64,000 nt of DNA. It comes from Taudactylus pleione (taxonomy: Eukaryota > Chordata > Amphibia > Anura > Myobatrachidae). Made by a program: the position numbers and the translations under genes. The notes under the pieces are model-generated. The model searched no databases. It was not told the DNA's origin and worked only from the letters and a program-made list of their open reading frames with translations. The stretch covers positions 124,001-188,000 of the forward strand of contig JAUIMM010000642.1 of the NCBI GenBank assembly GCA_031769625.1. The letters run 5' to 3'. Shown here one piece after another: positions 21,744-36,223 of the stretch (positions are counted from its first letter, which is position 1; every line of letters starts with the position of its first letter).

Positions 21744-24700
21744 CTCGTCACTCTGGGAACATTACTTTCTATTCCATATACACCTTACCGATGCGGTGGT
21801 TTCTCACAATGTGGAACCTCTGAAGAAATATATCCTCCATGGGAAGACAGCGTCTGCAGTCGGCATTCATTATTCATGTAGGGCACATCGTCCAGAAGAT
21901 GCCTGTTTGTGTGGGAATATTAACAAGGTCATCAACTTACAACAACGGTTCAACCACACTCATTCCCCCTGTGTATTTCCTGCCCCCTGCATCTCTTAGC
22001 CACAACATCTCCCCCTGCATCGTCTCTCAGCACATCATAACCTCCCCAGACAGACACAAACTGACAAAAGCGTACACAGACACGCACACCTCTTTCACAC
22101 AAATGCAGCCAGCCAAATAAATAAAACGGCTTGCGTATGCAGGCACTTTTAGCACTACAAGTGCCTGCATACCCATGGCTGAAAAAGCATGGTGAAGCTT
22201 GAAGAAATCACCCAGGACCTGCTGGGACCTGTAGTGCCACAGAAAAAAACACATATAAACTAGATATGTGCGCCAGACCATTTTTGCTGGATTTGGTTTT
22301 GGCTCTGATTCGTCGTCCGGCCTTGGATTTGGATTTGCCAAAGCGCCATGACTGGTTTTGGATTTGAATTTAGATTTGGATTTTTTTACAAAAATTGACA
22401 AAGAAAGCTAAAATCACATAATTTGGGCATTTTTTGTTCCCAGAGTATTATTAACCTCAATAACATTCATTTACAGTCATTTACAGTCAATTTAGACCAC
22501 CTCACAGCTCACAATATTATTTTCACCATGATTGGCCAAAGGCTGCAGTGAGCTGGCAGGTTACTAAGCGACAGAGTGGCGGCACAGACACCGCAGTTTA
22601 AAGCACATCTATGAAACATTGCCACTGACTACTGAGTCACAGTACTTGTGTGTTACGGACACACAGAGGGCTAAGGCCCAATGAGTCACGGTGCATGTAA
22701 ACACAGTGGGCTATGGCCCAAGGAATCACAGTACTTGTATACACAGTGGGGTACAGCCCAGGGAGTCAAGGTGCTTGTATACACAGTGGGGTACAGCACA
22801 AAAAAAAAAAGTGTTTTTTTTTACTTTTTAAACTTTTAAATCTCTTCAATTTTTTTTTTACTTTTAAACTTTGGTTTTTTTGCACACACAGCCACTTGTG
22901 AGTCTGGACACAGCCCCAGTAATCAGCAGTATATAGCGCAGCATACATCAGCGAGCAGTGTGCCCCCTTACACAGTCACTTTGCCAGCACAGCCAACTCT
23001 AAATGACCCCCAGAGTGTACGTATATTTAGCACAGTGGGCCTATTCTGTATAGTGGCCAAGCATAACAGGGATATATTGCATACTGATCAAAAGTTACAT
23101 TAGGCTAAATTGAATATTTATCAATCCTAAAAGTCTACTGTATAATGGGCAAAATCGGTCCTCCACTGTATATTCATCATTGCCAATTCTATTCTATACT
23201 GGGAACAGAGACTATTGGGGAGATTCAAAAAGAAGCACGTTTCCATCAGAATATTGCACGCTGATGTAATGCTGGTCATCCTGCAGGAAAACCTCGCTCG
23301 GCTTTGCTCACACCTATAGAGGTGCAGAAATAACTAGCCTTGGCCTAGCTATTAATGTCATTTCAATTTATAAACATCCTAGCAGTATTTTCATATTAAT
23401 TGTGTTTTTTATTTTCATTTAATCCCTTGCTTGTTTTCTACCCAAGTAGCAGTCTTGAAAAATAAAAATTGGACAGAAGCAGCAGGTTAATGAAATGAGA
23501 AAGAGCTGATAGGAACTGATTGATTAAATGAGTGGATGCAGTAAAAGAGAACTTTGGCGAATAAGGAGAAGGCAAAGGGACAGATGTGTAATAATAATAA
23601 TAAATGGCAGGTGTATCATGGGAAGCAGAGGTGATGGAGAATATAAAAATATCACACATCAGTAGAGATTATTTTGTGCACTTCTCCTTTAAGGAATGTA
23701 GAACACGAGTGAGGTCATGCTGTGATGTCATAATGGTAACTCTTTGCTGTTGCTCACTCTTAACCGCCCAGGACACTGACATAGCATTATCATTGCTGGC
23801 ATTAACATACTCCAAATACATCTCTTGCACCCAGCCCACTGAGGGAAAAATATCCTCTTGAGGTAAGTATCTCATCAAAGACAAGGGCGTTTCACTTGGA
23901 TGTGCCTGCAGACTTGGAGCTTGACTACCCTAAAATATGACCTTGAGCTTGTTTATTTCTATAATTGGAGGTTCTAGCAGCACAGCACATCTATCGCAAT
24001 GTAGTAGCCATTCGGGTAAACTCGGTGCTTCTCAAAAGGGGATGACCATCCTCTTCAGAAAATTGCGCAGCTTTGTGAGGAATGTAAATTGGGTAATGTC
24101 AGGAGATGTGGACAGGAACTATATTAATGACATCAGCCAATGTTATTTATTAATGTGGTAAACTGTATACTGTATTTTAGTGTCAAATGTTCATACAGTA
24201 TTTTAAATAAGTTTGGAAATATAACTCTGCATAGCCTCCTAGTGCCCAGAGGGACGGGTAATCCTTCAAGCCATGGGTCCCCAGAGGTTTCCTCCACAGG
24301 GGGTTTTTCCTCTCCTGAGTGCTGAAGGATGATTCTTTGTGAGTCACGAGGCTTCCACCATCTTGGTCCTCTTATAGGACAACCTTGTAAGAGCCTCCGG
24401 CTAATCTTGGGCACTAATTTATTTACAATGCAGAGTAGAAATAAAGTGTTATTTTCCTTGTGCTAAAAATTCATAATAAATATATTTTCAAATTGATTTT
24501 ACTTGATGTGGTCTTTCCTTTTTTTCATAATGGAGTCTCTTAGAAGGTTAAGAGGCTGTGAGGTCTACTATCCTGTTAATAGAATTGAGATTTGATCATC
24601 TTCGCACTACATAATAGTTTAAGGTTATGACCTAATGGCAATGTGTAGGATATGGCGGTGGTACATGATGTCATTGGGGAAGTGGTCAAGTCTAGAAAGG

Positions 24701-25364
24701 ACACAAAAAATAAAAGAGATCAGGTGAAACAGAAATAATCTAAAATGTTTTCTAATATGCAGTATATACTCTTCTGTGCTGGACAAAATGAAGCAAACGA
24801 CATATGGAAGGTTACAGTCCCTTTAAGTAGCAAATATTTAAGATAGTTTTCAAGGCATTTCTTAAAGAGGTCGGATACCCTGTCCAATTGCATTATTTAA
24901 TGCAATCATCCTGCAGACTTGGAAGCGGTGGGGTGCACTTGCAGAACAGGTAGCCATTCTGAATGGATGAAAAATGGCATCATTGGCTCACAATAACTTA
25001 CGAGATGCCTAATTGTGTCTGCCAAGACCCAGGCAATTGCTCAATGTCATGATCCTGTGCTGTTGACACCATAAGAAGAAAACCCAAAGCATGGGGTCCT
25101 CCTGTCACCTAGTCCAAGCATATTCTGCAGGGGATGTGTGCCTCTTCCCTAGGAAAAAAAACAGCCAGAGGCTTCACTAGGGTCTTGGGAGCCTAGGGCA
25201 AGTTGAGAAGAACTGCGTGTCCACCCGCCCCGACCCCGCCATAGACACATAGAGAAAAGTATTTATGCGCGCCTCTGGCGCGCAGCAAAAAATGGGTGTG
25301 GTCACATACCGAAGGGGCGTGGCCACTATAAATGGGGCATGCCAACATGACACGCCACCCATTT
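21744..25364 (+). repeat. Macrosatellite unit 7 (type C end)
   Basis: 3621 bp. The type C end has 'GTGTCCACCCGCCCCG' in place of a C-tract and the intact palindrome GCGCGCC-tct-GGCGCGC at 25267-25283. It shares 'AGCCCCAGTAATC' (near 22914) with unit 12 only, and 'CATCCTAGCAG' with units 12 to 16. The CRE is mutated to TGACATCA (24128-24135). The stretch near 24300 reads G5T5 rather than G4T6. TATAAAT starts at 25327. Confidence 0.97.
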
Positions 25365-28300
25365 CTCGTCACTCTGGGAACATTACTTTCTATTCCATAT
25401 ACACCTTACCGATGCGGTGGTTTCTCACAATGTGGAACCTCTGAAGAAATATATCCTCCATGGGAAGACAGCGTCTGCAGTCGGCATTCATTATTCATGT
25501 AGGGCACATCGTCCAGAAGATGCCTGTTTGTGTGGGAATATTAACAAGGTCATCAACTTACAACAACGGTTCAACCACACTCATTCCCCCTGTGTATTTC
25601 CTGCCCCCTGCATCTCTTAGCCACAACATCTCCCCCTGCATCGTCTCTCAGCACATCATAACCTCCCCAGACAGACACAAACTGACAAAAGCGTACACAG
25701 ACACGCACACCTCTTTCACACAAATGCAGCCAGCCAAATAAATAAAACGGCTTGCGTATGCAGGCACTTTTAGCACTACAAGTGCCTGCATACCCATGGC
25801 TGAAAAAGCATGGTGAAGCTTGAAGAAATCACCCAGGACCTGCTGGGACCTGTAGTGCCACAGAAAAAAACACATATAAACTAGATATGTGCGCCAGACC
25901 ATTTTTGCTGGATTTGGTTTTGGCTCTGATTCGTCGTCCGGCCTTGGATTTGGATTTGCCAAAGCGCCATGACTGGTTTTGGATTTGAATTTAGATTTGG
26001 ATTTTTTTACAAAAATTGACAAAGAAAGCTAAAATCACATAATTTGGGCATTTTTTTGTTCCCAGAGTATTATTAACCTCAATAACATTCATTTCCAGTC
26101 ATTTACAGTCAATTTAGACCACCTCACAGCTCACAATATTATTTTCACCATGATTGGCCAAAGGCTGCAGTGAGCTGGCAGGTTACTAAGCGACAGAGTG
26201 GCGGCACAGACACCGCAGTTTAAAGCACATCTATGAAACATTGCCACTGACTACTGAGTCATAGTACTTGTGTGTTACGGACACACAGAGGGCTAAGGCC
26301 CAATGAGTCACGGTGCATGTAAACACAGTGGGCTATGGCCCAAGGAATCACAGTACTTGTATACACAGTGGGGTACAGCCTAAGGAGTCAAGGTGCTTGT
26401 ATACACAGTGGGGTACAGCACAAAAAAAAAGTGTTTTTTTTTACTTTTTAAACTTTTAAATCTCTTCAATTTTTTTTTTACTTTTAAACTTTGTTTTTTT
26501 TGCACACACAGCCACTTGTGAGTCTGGACACAGCCCCATTAATCAGCAGTATATAGCGCAGCATACATCAGCGAGCAGTGTGCCCCCTTACACAGTCACT
26601 TTGCCAGCACAGCCAACTCTAAATGACCCCCAGAGTGTACGTATATTTAGCACAGTGGGCCTATTCTGTATAGTGGCCAAGCATAACAGGGATATATTGC
26701 ATACTGATCAAAAGTTACATTAGGCTAAATTGAATATTTATCAATCCTAAAAGTCTACTGTATAATGGGCAAAATCGGTCCTCCACTGTATATTCATCAT
26801 TGCCAATTCTATTCTATACTGGGAACAGAGACTATTGGGGAGATTCAAAAAGAAGCACGTTTCCATCAGAATATTGCACGCTGATGTAATGCTGGTCATC
26901 CTGCAGGAAAACCTCGCTCGGCTTTGCTCACACCTATAGAGGTGCAGAAATAACTAGCCTTGGCCTAGCTATTAATGTCATTTCAATTTATAAACAACCT
27001 AGCAGTATTTTCATATTAATTGTGTTTTTTATTTTCATTTAATCCCTTGCTTGTTTTCTACCCAAGTAGCAGTCTTGAAAAATAAAAATTGGACAGAAGC
27101 AGCAGGTTAATGAAATGAGAAAGAGCTGATAGGAACTGATTGATTAAATGAGTGGATGCAGTAAAAGAGAACTTTGGCGAATAAGGAGAAGGCAAAGGGA
27201 CAGATGTGTAATAATAATAATAAATGGCAGGTGTATCATGGGAAGCAGAGGTGATGGAGAATATAAAAATATCACACATCAGTAGAGATTATTTTGTGCA
27301 CTTCTCCTTTAAGGAATGTAGAACACGAGTGAGGTCATGCTGTGATGTCATAATGGTAACTCTTTGCTGTTGCTCACTCTTAACCGCCCAGGACACTGAC
27401 ATAGCATTATCATTGCTGGCATTAACATACTCCAAATACATCTCTTGCACCCAGCCCACTGAGGGAAAAATATCCTCTTGAGGTAAGTATCTCATCAAAG
27501 ACAAGGGCGTTTCACTTGGATGTGCCTGCAGACTTGGAGCTTGACTACCCTAAAATATGACCTTGAGCTTGTTTATTTCTATAATTGGAGGTTCTAGCAG
27601 CACAGCACATCTATCGCAATGTAGTAGCCATTCGGGTAAACTCGGTGCTTCTCAAAAGGGGATGACCATCCTCTTCAGAAAATTGCGCAGCTTTGTGAGG
27701 AATGTAAATTGGGTAATGTCAGGAGATGTGGACAGGAACTATATTAATGACGTCAGCCAATGTTATTTATTAATGTGGTAAACTGTATACTGTATTTTAG
27801 TGTCAAATGTTCATACAGTATTTTAAATAAGTTTGGAAATATAACTCTGCATAGCCTCCTAGTGCCCAGAGGGACGGGCAATCCTTCAAGCCATGGGTCC
27901 CCAGAGGTTTCCTCCACAGGGGTTTTTTCCTCTCCTGAGTGCTGAAGGATGATTCTTTGTGAGTCACGAGGCTTCCACCATCTTGGTCCTCTTATAGGAC
28001 AACCTTGTAAGAGCCTCCGGCTAATCTTGGGCACTAATTTATTTACAATGCAGAGTAGAAATAAAGTGTTATTTTCCTTGTGCTAAAAATTCATAATAAA
28101 TATATTTTCAAATTGATTTTACTTGATGTGGTCTTTCCTTTTTTTCATAATGGAGTCTCTTAGAAGGTTAAGAGGCTGTGAGGTCTACTATCCTGTTAAT
28201 AGAATTGAGATTTGATAATCTTCGCACTACATAATAGTTTAAGGTTATGACCTAATGGCAATGTGTAGGATATGGCGGTGGTACATGATGTCATTGGGGA

Positions 28301-28986
28301 AGTGGTCAAGTCTAGAAAGGACACAAAAAATAAAAGAGATCAGGTGAAACAGAAATAATCTAAAATGTTTTCTAATATGCAGTATATACTCTTCTGTGCT
28401 GGACAAAATGAAGCAAACGACATATGGAAGGTTACAGTCCCTTTAAGTAGCAAATATTTAAGATAGTTTTCAAGGCATTTCTTAAAGAGGTCGGATACCC
28501 TGTCCAATTGCATTATTTAATGCAATCATCCTGCAGACTTGGAAGCGGTGGGGTGCACTTGCAGAACAGGTAGCCATTCTGAATGGATGAAAAATGGCAT
28601 CATTGGCTCACAATAACTTACGAGATGCCTAATTGTGTCTGCCAAGACCCAGGCAATTGCTCAATGTCATGATCCTGTGCTGTTGACACCATAAGAAGAA
28701 AACCCAAAGCATGGGGTCCTCCTGTCACCTAGTCCAAGCATATTCTGCAGGGGATGTGTGCCTCTTCCCTAGGAAAAAAAACAGCCAGAGGCTTCACTAG
28801 GGTCTTGGGAGCCTAGGGCAAGTTGAGAACAACTGCGTGCCCCCCCCCCCCCCGACCCCCCCATAGACACATAGAGAAAAGTATTTATGCGCGGCAGAGG
28901 CGTGCAGCAAAAAATGGGTGTGGTCACATACCGTAGGGGCGTGGTCACTATAAATGGGGCGTGCCAACATGACACGCCACCCATTT
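25365..28986 (+). repeat. Macrosatellite unit 8 (type A' end)
   Basis: 3622 bp. The end module is A-like (GCGCGGCAGAGGCGTGC, TATAAAT at 28949) with C14 followed by GA instead of AA. The preceding kilobase carries 'AAAATGTTTTCTAAT' and 'GGCATCATTGG', as in B, C and D units, so it is a recombinant relative to unit 1. Minisatellite subunit 3 ends 'CAGCCTAAGG', a variant shared only with unit 10. Confidence 0.97.
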
Positions 28987-31900
28987 CTCGTCACTCTGGG
29001 AACATTACTTTCTATTCCATATACACCTTACCGATGCGGTGGTTTCTCACAATGTGGAACCTCTGAAGAAATATATCCTCCATGGGAAGACAGCGTCTGC
29101 AGTCGGCATTCATTATTCATGTAGGGCACATCGTCCAGAAGATGCCTGTTTGTGTGGGAATATTAACAAGGTCATCAACTTACAACAACGGTTCAACCAC
29201 ACTCATTCCCCCTGTGTATTTCCTGCCCCCTGCATCTCTTAGCCACAACATCTCCCCCTGCATCGTCTCTCAGCACATCATAACCTCCCCAGACAGACAC
29301 AAACTGACAAAAGCGTACACAGACACGCACACCTCTTTCACACAAATGCAGCCAGCCAAATAAATAAAACGGCTTGCGTATGCAGGTACTTTTAGCACTA
29401 CAAGTGCCTGCATACCCATGGCTGAAAAAGCATGGTGAAGCTTGAAGAAATCACCCAGGACCTGCTGGGACCTGTAGTGCCACAGAAAAAAACACATATA
29501 AACTAGATATGTGCGCCAGACCATTTTTGCTGGATTTGGTTTTGGCTCTGATTCGTCGTCCGGCCTTGGATTTGGATTTGCCAAAGCGCCATGACTGGTT
29601 TTGGATTTGAATTTAGATTTGGATTTTTTTACAAAAATTGACAAAGAAAGCTAAAATCACATAATTTGGGCATTTTTTTGTTCCCAGAGTATTATTAACC
29701 TCAATAACATTCATTTCCAGTCATTTACAGTCAATTTAGACCACCTCACAGCTCACAATATTATTTTCACCATGATTGGCCAAAGGCTGCAGTGAGCTGG
29801 CAGGTTACTAAGCGACAGAGTGGCGGCACAGACACCGCAGTTTAAAGCACATCTATGAAACATTGCCACTGACTACTGAGTCATAGTACTTGTGTGTTAC
29901 GGACACACAGAGGGCTAAGGCCCAATGAGTCACGGTGCATGTAAACACAGTGGGCTATGGCCCAAGGAATCACAGTACTTGTATACACAGTGGGGTACAG
30001 CCCAGGGAGTCAAGGTGCTTGTATACACAGTGGGGTACAGCACAAAAAAAAAAAGTGTTTTTTTTTACTTTTTAAACTTTTAAATCTCTTCAATTTTTTT
30101 TTTACTTTTAAACTTTGTTTTTTTTGCACACACAGCCACTTGTGAGTCTGGACACAGCCCCATTAATCAGCAGTATATAGCGCAGCATACATCAGCGAGC
30201 AGTGTGCCCCCTTACACAGTCACTTTGCCAGCACAGCCAACTCTAAATGACCCCCAGAGTGTACGTATATTTAGCACAGTGGGCCTATTCTGTATAGTGG
30301 CCAAGCATAACAGGGATATATTGCATACTGATCAAAAGTTACATTAGGCTAAATTGAATATTTATCAATCCTAAAAGTCTACTGTATAATGGGCAAAATC
30401 GGTCCTCCACTGTATATTCATCATTGCCAATTCTATTCTATACTGGGAACAGAGACTATTGGGGAGATTCAAAAAGAAGCACGTTTCCATCAGAATATTG
30501 CACGCTGATGTAATGCTGGTCATCCTGCAGGAAAACCTCGCTCGGCTTTGCTCACACCTATAGAGGTGCAGAAATAACTAGCCTTGGCCTAGCTATTAAT
30601 GTCATTTCAATTTATAAACAACCTAGCAGTATTTTCATATTAATTGTGTTTTTTATTTTCATTTAATCCCTTGCTTGTTTTCTACCCAAGTAGCAGTCTT
30701 GAAAAATAAAAATTGGACAGAAGCAGCAGGTTAATGAAATGAGAAAGAGCTGATAGGAACTGATTGATTAAATGAGTGGATGCAGTAAAAGAGAACTTTG
30801 GCGAATAAGGAGAAGGCAAAGGGACAGATGTGTAATAATAATAATAAATGGCAGGTGTATCATGGGAAGCAGAGGTGATGGAGAATATAAAAATATCACA
30901 CATCAGTAGAGATTATTTTGTGCACTTCTCCTTTAAGGAATGTAGAACACGAGTGAGGTCATGCTGTGATGTCATAATGGTAACTCTTTGCTGTTGCTCA
31001 CTCTTAACCGCCCAGGACACTGACATAGCATTATCATTGCTGGCATTAACATACTCCAAATACATCTCTTGCACCCAGCCCACTGAGGGAAAAATATCCT
31101 CTTGAGGTAAGTATCTCATCAAAGACAAGGGCGTTTCACTTGGATGTGCCTGCAGACTTGGAGCTTGACTACCCTAAAATATGACCTTGAGCTTGTTTAT
31201 TTCTATAATTGGAGGTTCTAGCAGCACAGCACATCTATCGCAATGTAGTAGCCATTCGGGTAAACTCGGTGCTTCTCAAAAGGGGATGACCATCCTCTTC
31301 AGAAAATTGCGCAGCTTTGTGAGGAATGTAAATTGGGTAATGTCAGGAGATGTGGACAGGAACTATATTAATGACGTCAGCCAATGTTATTTATTAATGT
31401 GGTAAACTGTATACTGTATTTTAGTGTCAAATGTTCATACAGTATTTTAAATAAGTTTGGAAATATAACTCTGCATAGCCTCCTAGTGCCCAGAGGGACG
31501 GGCAATCCTTCAAGCCATGGGTCCCCAGAGGTTTCCTCCACAGGGGTTTTTTCCTCTCCTGAGTGCTGAAGGATGATTCTTTGTGAGTCACGAGGCTTCC
31601 ACCATCTTGGTCCTCTTATAGGACAACCTTGTAAGAGCCTCCGGCTAATCTTGGGCACTAATTTATTTACAATGCAGAGTAGAAATAAAGTGTTATTTTC
31701 CTTGTGCTAAAAATTCATAATAAATATATTTTCAAATTGATTTTACTTGATGTGGTCTTTCCTTTTTTTCATAATGGAGTCTCTTAGAAGGTTAAGAGGC
31801 TGTGAGGTCTACTATCCTGTTAATAGAATTGAGATTTGATAATCTTCGCACTACATAATAGTTTAAGGTTATGACCTAATGGCAATGTGTAGGATATGGC

Positions 31901-32608
31901 GGTGGTACATGATGTCATTGGGGAAGTGGTCAAGTCTAGAAAGGACACAAAAAATAAAAGAGATCAGGTGAAACAGAAATAATCTAAAATGTTTTCTAAT
32001 ATGCAGTATATACTCTTCTGTGCTGGACAAAATGAAGCAAACGACATATGGAAGGTTACAGTCCCTTTAAGTAGCAAATATTTAAGATAGTTTTCAAGGC
32101 ATTTCTTAAAGAGGTCGGATACCCTGTCCAATTGCATTATTTAATGCAATCATCCTGCAGACTTGGAAGCGGTGGGGTGCACTTGCAGAACAGGTAGCCA
32201 TTCTGAATGGATGAAAAATGGCATCATTGGCTCACAATAACTTACGAGATGTCTAATTGTGTCTGCCAAGACCCAGGCAATTGCTCAATGTCATGATCCT
32301 GTGCTGTTGACACCATAAGAAGAAAACCCAAAGCATGGGGTCCTCCTGTCACCTAGTCCAAGCATATTCTGCAGGGGATGTGTGCCTCTTCCCTAGGAAA
32401 AAAAACAGCCAGAGGCTTCACTAGGGTCTTGGGAGCCTAGGGCAAGTTGAGAAGAACTGCGTGTCCACCCGCCCCGACCCCGCCATAGACACATAGAGAA
32501 AAGTATTTATGCGCGCCTCTGGCGCGCAGCAAAAAATGGGTGTGGTCACATACCGAAGGGGCGTGGCCACTATAAATGGGGCATGCCAACATGACACGCC
32601 ACCCATTT
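28987..32608 (+). repeat. Macrosatellite unit 9 (type C end)
   Basis: 3622 bp. The end module is the same as in unit 7: 'GTGTCCACCCGCCCCG' and the palindrome at 32511-32527. The first half instead has 'AGCCCCATTAATC' and 'CAACCTAGC', as in A and B units. A private T at 29387 changes a G-C pair of the perfect hairpin to a G-T wobble. Another private T lies in 'GATGTCTAATTG' near 32252. TATAAAT starts at 32571. Confidence 0.97.
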
Positions 32609-35600
32609 CTCGTCACTCTGGGAACATTACTTTCTATTCCATATACACCTTACCGATGCGGTGGTTTCTCACAATGTGGAACCTCTGAAGAAATATATCC
32701 TCCATGGGAAGACAGCGTCTGCAGTCGGCATTCATTATTCATGTAGGGCACATCGTCCAGAAGATGCCTGTTTGTGTGGGAATATTAACAAGGTCATCAA
32801 CTTACAACAGCGGTTCAACCACACTCATTCCCCCTGTGTATTTCCTACCCCCTGCATCTCTTAGCCACAACATCTCCCCCTGCATCATCTCTCAGCACAT
32901 CATAACCTCCCCAGACAGACACAAACTGACAAAAGCGTACACAGACACGCACACCTCTTTCACACAAATGCAGCCAGCCAAATAAATAAAACGGCTTGCG
33001 TATGCAGGCACTTTTAGCACTACAAGTGCCTGCATACCCATGGCTGAAAAAGCATGGTGAAGCTTGAAGAAATCACCCAGGACCTGCTGGGACCTGTAGT
33101 GCCACAGAAAAAAACACATATAAACTAGATATGTGCGCCAGACCATTTTTGCTGGATTTGGTTTTGGCTCTGATTCGTCGTCCGGCCTTGGATTTGCCAA
33201 AGCGCCATGACTGGTTTTGGATTTGAATTTAGATTTGGATTTTTTTACAAAAATTGACAAAGAAAGCTAAAATCACATAATTTGGGCATTTTTTTGTTCC
33301 CAGAGTATTATTAACCTCAATAACATTCATTTCCAGTCATTTACAGTCAATTTAGACCACCTCACAGCTCACAATATTATTTTCACCATGATTGGCCAAA
33401 GGCTGCAGTGAGCTGGCAGGTTACTAAGCGACAGAGTGGCGGCACAGACACCGCAGTTTAAAGCACATCTATGAAACATTGCCACTGACTACTGAGTCAT
33501 AGTACTTGTGTGTTACGGACACACAGAGGGCTAAGGCCCAATGAGTCACGGTGCATGTAAACACAGTGGGCTATGGCCCAAGGAATCACAGTACTTGTAT
33601 ACACAGTGGGGTACAGCCTAAGGAGTCAAGGTGCTTGTATACACAGTGGGGTACAGCACAAAAAAAAAAGTGTTTTTTTTTACTTTTTAAACTTTTAAAT
33701 CTCTTCAATTTTTTTTTTACTTTTAAACTTTGTTTTTTTTGCACACACAGCCACTTGTGAGTCTGGACACAGCCCCATTAATCAGCAGTATATAGCGCAG
33801 CATACATCAGCGAGCAGTGTGCCCCCTTACACAGTCACTTTGCCAGCACAGCCAACTCTAAATGACCCCCAGAGTGTACGTATATTTAGCACAGTGGGCC
33901 TATTCTGTATAGTGGCCAAGCATAACAGGGATATATTGCATACTGATCAAAAGTTACATTAGGCTAAATTGAATATTTATCAATCCTAAAAGTCTACTGT
34001 ATAATGGGCAAAATCGGTCCTCCACTGTATATTCATCATTGCCAATTCTATTCTATACTGGGAACAGAGACTATTGGGGAGATTCAAAAAGAAGCACGTT
34101 TCCATCAGAATATTGCACGCTGATGTAATGCTGGTCATCCTGCAGGAAAACCTCGCTCGGCTTTGCTCACACCTATAGAGGTGCAGAAATAACTAGCCTT
34201 GGCCTAGCTATTAATGTCATTTCAATTTATAAACAACCTAGCAGTATTTTCATATTAATTGTGTTTTTTATTTTCATTTAATCCCTTGCTTGTTTTCTAC
34301 CCAAGTAGCAGTCTTGAAAAATAAAAATTGGACAGAAGCAGCAGGTTAATGAAATGAGAAAGAGCTGATAGGAACTGATTGATTAAATGAGTGGATGCAG
34401 TAAAAGAGAACTTTGGCGAATAAGGAGAAGGCAAAGGGACAGATGTGTAATAATAATAATAAATGGCAGGTGTATCATGGGAAGCAGAGGTGATGGAGAA
34501 TATAAAAATATCACACATCAGTAGAGATTATTTTGTGCACTTCTCCTTTAAGGAATGTAGAACACGAGTGAGGTCATGCTGTGATGTCATAATGGTAACT
34601 CTTTGCTGTTGCTCACTCTTAACCGCCCAGGACACTGACATAGCATTATCATTGCTGGCATTAACATACTCCAAATACATCTCTTGCACCCAGCCCACTG
34701 AGGGAAAAATATCCTCTTGAGGTAAGTATCTCATCAAAGACAAGGGTGTTTCACTTGGATGTGCCTGCAGACTTGGAGCTTGACTACCCTAAAATATGAC
34801 CTTGAGCTTGTTTATTTCTATAATTGGAGGTTCTAGCAGCACAGCACATCTATCGCAATGTAGTAGCCATTCGGGTAAACTCGGTGCTTCTCAAAAGGGG
34901 ATGACCATCCTCTTCAGAAAATTGCGCAGCTTTGTGAGGAATGTAAATTGGGTAATGTCAGGAGATGTGGACAGGAACTATATTAATGACGTCAGCCAAT
35001 GTTATTTATTAATGTGGTAAACTGTATACTGTATTTTAGTGTCAAATGTTCATACAGTATTTTAAATAAGTTTGGAAATATAACTCTGCATAGCCTCCTA
35101 GTGCCCAGAGGGACGGGCAATCCTTCAAGCCATGGGTCCCCAGAGGTTTCCTCCACAGGGGTTTTTTCCTCTCCTGAGTGCTGAAGGATGATTCTTTGTG
35201 AGTCACGAGGCTTCCACCATCTTGGTCCTCTTATAGGACAACCTTGTAAGAGCCTCCGGCTAATCTTGGGCACTAATTTATTTACAATGCAGAGTAGAAA
35301 TAAAGTGTTATTTTCCTTGTGCTAAAAATTCATAATAAATATATTTTCAAATTGATTTTACTTGATGTGGTCTTTCCTTTTTTTCATAATGGAGTCTCTT
35401 AGAAGGTTAAGAGGCTGTGAGGTCTACTATCCTGTTAATAGAATTGAGATTTGATAATCTTCGCACTACATAATAGTTTAAGGTTATGACCTAATGGCAA
35501 TGTGTAGGATATGGCGGTGGTACATGATGTCATTGGGGAAGTGGTCAAGTCTAGAAAGGACACAAAAAATAAAAGAGATCAGGTGAAACAGAAATAATCT

Positions 35601-36223
35601 AAAATGTTTTCTAATATGCAGTATATACTCTTCTGTGCTGGACAAAATGAAGCAAACGACATATGGAAGGTTACAGTCCCTTTAAGTAGCAAATATTTAA
35701 GATAGTTTTCAAGGCATTTCTTAAAGAGGTCGGATACCCTGTCCAATTGCATTATTTAATGCAATCATCCTGCAGACTTGGAAGCGGTGGGGTGCACTTG
35801 CAGAACAGGTAGCCATTCTGAATGGATGAAAAATGGCATCATTGGCTCACAATAACTTACGAGATGCCTAATTGTGTCTGCCAAGACCCAGGCAATTGCT
35901 CAATGTCATGATCCTGTGCTGTTGACACCATAAGAAGAAAACCCAAAGCATGGGGTCCTCCTGTCACCTAGTCCAAGCATATTCTGCAGGGGATGTGTGC
36001 CTCTTCCCTAGGAAAAAAAACAGCCAGAGGCTTCACTAGGGTCTTGGGAGCCTAGGGCAAGTTGAGAACAACTGCGTGCCCCCCCCCCCCGACCCCCCCA
36101 TAGACACATAGAGAAAAGTATTTATGCGCGGCAGAGGCGTGCAGCAAAAAATGGGTGTGGTCACATACCGTAGGGGCGTGGTCACTATAAATGGGGCGTG
36201 CCAACATGACACGCCACCCATTT
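32609..36223 (+). repeat. Macrosatellite unit 10 (type A' end)
   Basis: 3615 bp. A 6-bp contraction of the TTGGAT repeat near 33190 is shared with unit 11. 'CAACAGCGG' (near 32808) is shared with units 13 to 18. 'CAGCCTAAGG' is shared with unit 8. Private changes include 'CCTACCCCC' near 32846 and a CpG transition in 'AAGGGTGTTTC' near 34747; the CpG transition at 32887 is also found in unit 14. The A'-type end carries C12-GA and TATAAAT at 36186. Confidence 0.97.
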
